DNA from: an uncultured Lachnospiraceae bacterium
GTDB taxonomy: Bacteria > Bacillota > Clostridia > Lachnospirales > Lachnospiraceae
NCBI GenBank assembly: GCA_900554415.1
Contig: USGU01000012.1
Coordinates: forward strand, 1-64,000
Length of the DNA: 64,000 nucleotides
Direction: 5' to 3'
Position numbers and translations under genes: made by a program. Shown here piece after piece: positions 62,280 to 64,000 of the stretch. The notes below the pieces were generated by a model. That model did no database searches. It had not been told where the DNA came from and worked only from the letters and a program-made list of their open reading frames with translations. The stretch's first letter is position 1. The number at the start of each line of letters is the position of its first letter.

Positions 62280-62320
62280 AATCAGGGTAAGAAAAGCAAC
62301 TTTTCTTACCCTGATTTTCT
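62280..62320 (+). terminator. Terminator of the oxidoreductase gene
   Basis: A perfect 16-bp stem (62280-62295 with 62301-62316) and five-base loop are followed by TTCT, 7 bases after the stop. Confidence 0.92.
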
Positions 62321-62356
62321 ATAGTACTACCGTTATTTTTACAAAGCCTCTTGTCT

Positions 62357-62387
62357 TTGACACTTTACCGTGGTAATATGGTACAAT
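62357..62387 (+). promoter_or_regulatory. Probable promoter of the sodium symporter gene
   Basis: TTGACA and TACAAT are present, 19 bases apart, with an extended TATGG before the -10. The spacing is long for a strong promoter. Confidence 0.5.
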
Positions 62388-62415
62388 ATATTATGTATCT
62401 AAAGGAGGCAGTAAC

Positions 62416-63963
62416 ATGACAACATCACAACTGATTATTTTAATTACTATTATCTGCTATCTTGCTGCAATGGTAGGGATTGGAGTTGGATATTCAAAAA
62501 AGAACACAAAATCCGATGATTTCTATTTAGGTGGAAGAAAACTCGGTCCCTTCGTCACAGCCATGAGCGCTGAAGCATCCGATATGAGTGGGTGGCTCCT
62601 TATGGGTCTGCCTGCCGTAGCATTAATGTGCGGACTGCCGGAAGCTTCCTGGACTGCAATTGGACTTGCTATCGGAACCTATTTAAACTGGCTGTTAGTT
62701 GCAAAAAATTTGCGTGTTTATAGTCACCGTCTGAATGCGTTTACACTTCCTGATTTTTTCTGTAAACGTTTTGATGATAAAAAACACATTCTTACCTGTG
62801 TTTCCGCTATATTTATTATTGTTTTCTTTATACCGTATACTGCTTCCGGCTTTGCTGCCTGCGGAAAATTATTTGCATCCTTGTTTGGTATCAATTATCT
62901 TACTGCTATGCTTATCAGTGCAGCAGTCATTATTCTGTATTGCACGCTTGGTGGCTTTCTGGCAGCGTCTACTACAGATTTTATTCAGAGTATTATTATG
63001 TCTGTTGCACTTTTTATCGTTATAACATTTAGCATTACATACTCTGGCGGTCTTGGACAGGTCATAACCAATGCCTCTCAGATGAGTGGATATTTAAATA
63101 TTTTCCAGGGCTTTGATGTGGCTGCACAAAAGCCATTAACCTATGGAGCTTTATCCGTGTTCTCTACCATGGCATGGGGTCTTGGATACTTTGGTATGCC
63201 ACACATTCTTCTCCGCTTCATGGCAATTGAAGATGAAAACAAATTAACCCTTTCCAGAAGAGTGGCTTCCATCTGGGTCGTAATATCCATGGGAATTGCA
63301 GTATTTATTGGAATTATCGGTTACAGTCTTATGAAAAATGGCATCATTCCTACATATGAAAGTTCTTCTGCAGCAGAAACGATTATTGTTGATATTGCCA
63401 AATATTTAAGCAAATTCGGAATTCTGGCAACAATCATTGCAGGAGCTATCCTGGCAGGAATTCTCGCCTCCACCATGTCAACTGCTGATTCCCAGCTTTT
63501 GGCAGCAGCTTCCAGTGTTTCTCAGAATCTTGTACAGGAAACCTTTAGCGTAAAACTTTCTGAAAAATCTTCTGTCCGACTTGCACGTATTTGCGTTGTG
63601 ATTATCTCTGCTATCGCAGTCCTCCTTGCACGTAACCCGGACAGTTCTGTATTCCGGATTGTTTCTTTTGCATGGGCAGGCTTCGGAGCTGTATTTGGAC
63701 CGGTTGTACTTTTCGCTCTTTACTGGAGACGTACCAATAAATGGGGTGTCTTCGCAGGGATGCTTTCTGGTGGTATTATGATATTCTTCTGGAAATTCGT
63801 GATTCGCCAAATCTTTGCGGGAACCTGGTTAGATATTTACGAATTGCTTCCTGCTTTCCTTCTTGCAAGTATTATGATTATTCTCGTAAGCCTTGTGACG
63901 AAGGAACCAGAAAAAGAAGTGCTGACTGTTTTTGACGAAATAAAACAGACAACTGCAAAATAA
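62416..63963 (+). CDS. putP: Sodium/proline symporter family transporter
   Basis: PutP-type transporters import proline with sodium. The 515-residue protein has about 13 membrane helices with FYLGGRKLGPFVTAMSAEASDMSGW, GGFLAASTTDFIQS and STMSTADSQLLAAAS, the family signatures. GGAGG precedes the ATG. Substrates of the solute:sodium symporter family vary, but the SAEASDMSGWLL and ADSQLL segments fit PutP. It may supply or remove a solute linked to the neighbouring catabolic genes. The stop is 37 bases from the window edge; nothing further is seen. Confidence 0.9.
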   Translation: MTTSQLIILITIICYLAAMVGIGVGYSKKNTKSDDFYLGGRKLGPFVTAMSAEASDMSGWLLMGLPAVALMCGLPEASWTAIGLAIGTYLNWLLVAKNLRVYSHRLNAFTLPDFFCKRFDDKKHILTCVSAIFIIVFFIPYTASGFAACGKLFASLFGINYLTAMLISAAVIILYCTLGGFLAASTTDFIQSIIMSVALFIVITFSITYSGGLGQVITNASQMSGYLNIFQGFDVAAQKPLTYGALSVFSTMAWGLGYFGMPHILLRFMAIEDENKLTLSRRVASIWVVISMGIAVFIGIIGYSLMKNGIIPTYESSSAAETIIVDIAKYLSKFGILATIIAGAILAGILASTMSTADSQLLAAASSVSQNLVQETFSVKLSEKSSVRLARICVVIISAIAVLLARNPDSSVFRIVSFAWAGFGAVFGPVVLFALYWRRTNKWGVFAGMLSGGIMIFFWKFVIRQIFAGTWLDIYELLPAFLLASIMIILVSLVTKEPEKEVLTVFDEIKQTTAK

Positions 63964-64000
63964 GAACCTTTAAACTTATTAATATGTATATGATATATGC

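Overview
The window looks like a chromosomal segment of a spore-forming Clostridia, most likely a Lachnospiraceae gut anaerobe (family is inference, genus not resolved). The evidence is a full spoIIIAA-AH operon with spoIVB, spoIIP and gpr, Firmicutes operon orders around nusA-infB and nusB-recN, strong AGGAGG-type ribosome sites, sigma-A promoters, and several clostridial-style variants (GPR protease, QueH, archaeal/fungal-type Asd). Nearly everything from 0 to 47.5 kb is on the minus strand, apart from rpsT. There are no tRNA, rRNA or CRISPR genes. No gap between genes exceeds 300 bases.

Layout, left to right. (1) 1-44: the 5' end of a class C group II intron, cut by the window edge and sitting just past the carB terminator. 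(2) 96-6417: carB without carA, citrate synthase, an amidohydrolase and a YbaK-type protein. (3) 6508-23181: spoIVB, recN, argR, nadK, tlyA, dxs, ispA, xseB, xseA, nusB, asp23, prfC and the spoIIIA operon, listed in map order and transcribed right to left. This resembles the Bacillus spoIIIA-spo0A segment, but prfC and nadK are inserted and accBC, folD and spo0A are absent. (4) 23351-34438: the rimP-nusA-ylxR-ylxQ-infB-rbfA-nrnA-truB-ribF translation/transcription operon, then rpsO and pnp. (5) 34627-41118: a type IIA topoisomerase pair (parE/parC-like) and the spore genes gpr-spoIIP. (6) 41187-47463: rpsT on plus, an unusual phosphoribosyltransferase-like gene, ilvC-ilvN, asd, argH and queH. 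(7) 47605-49162: a two-gene ABC importer with no binding protein, divergent from queH.

(8) 49235-63963 is the accessory region and the best candidate for an undescribed system. One long minus-strand operon (59199 down to 51532) encodes an S9-type alpha/beta hydrolase, a complete peptide-type ABC importer (binding lipoprotein, two permeases, two ATPases), a creatininase-family hydrolase with an altered active-site motif and a class III aminotransferase with a five-cysteine insertion. A GntR/UTRA regulator and an M18 aminopeptidase follow in the same direction. Divergently lie an Old Yellow Enzyme/2-enoate-reductase-type flavo-iron-sulfur enzyme and a PutP-type sodium symporter. A perfect 20-bp palindrome lies just downstream of the predicted start of the long operon, where a repressor would block it. 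The most economical reading is a regulated module that imports a peptide-like or N-containing compound, opens an amide bond, transaminates or reduces the product and trims peptides. The substrate cannot be read from sequence.

Gene starts were moved from the longest possible ORF where a ribosome binding site clearly favours an internal codon; TTG starts are called for rimP, ylxR and queH and GTG starts for the two ABC importer genes at 47.6-48.4 kb. Homology statements rest on recognised motifs and family knowledge, as no database search was possible.
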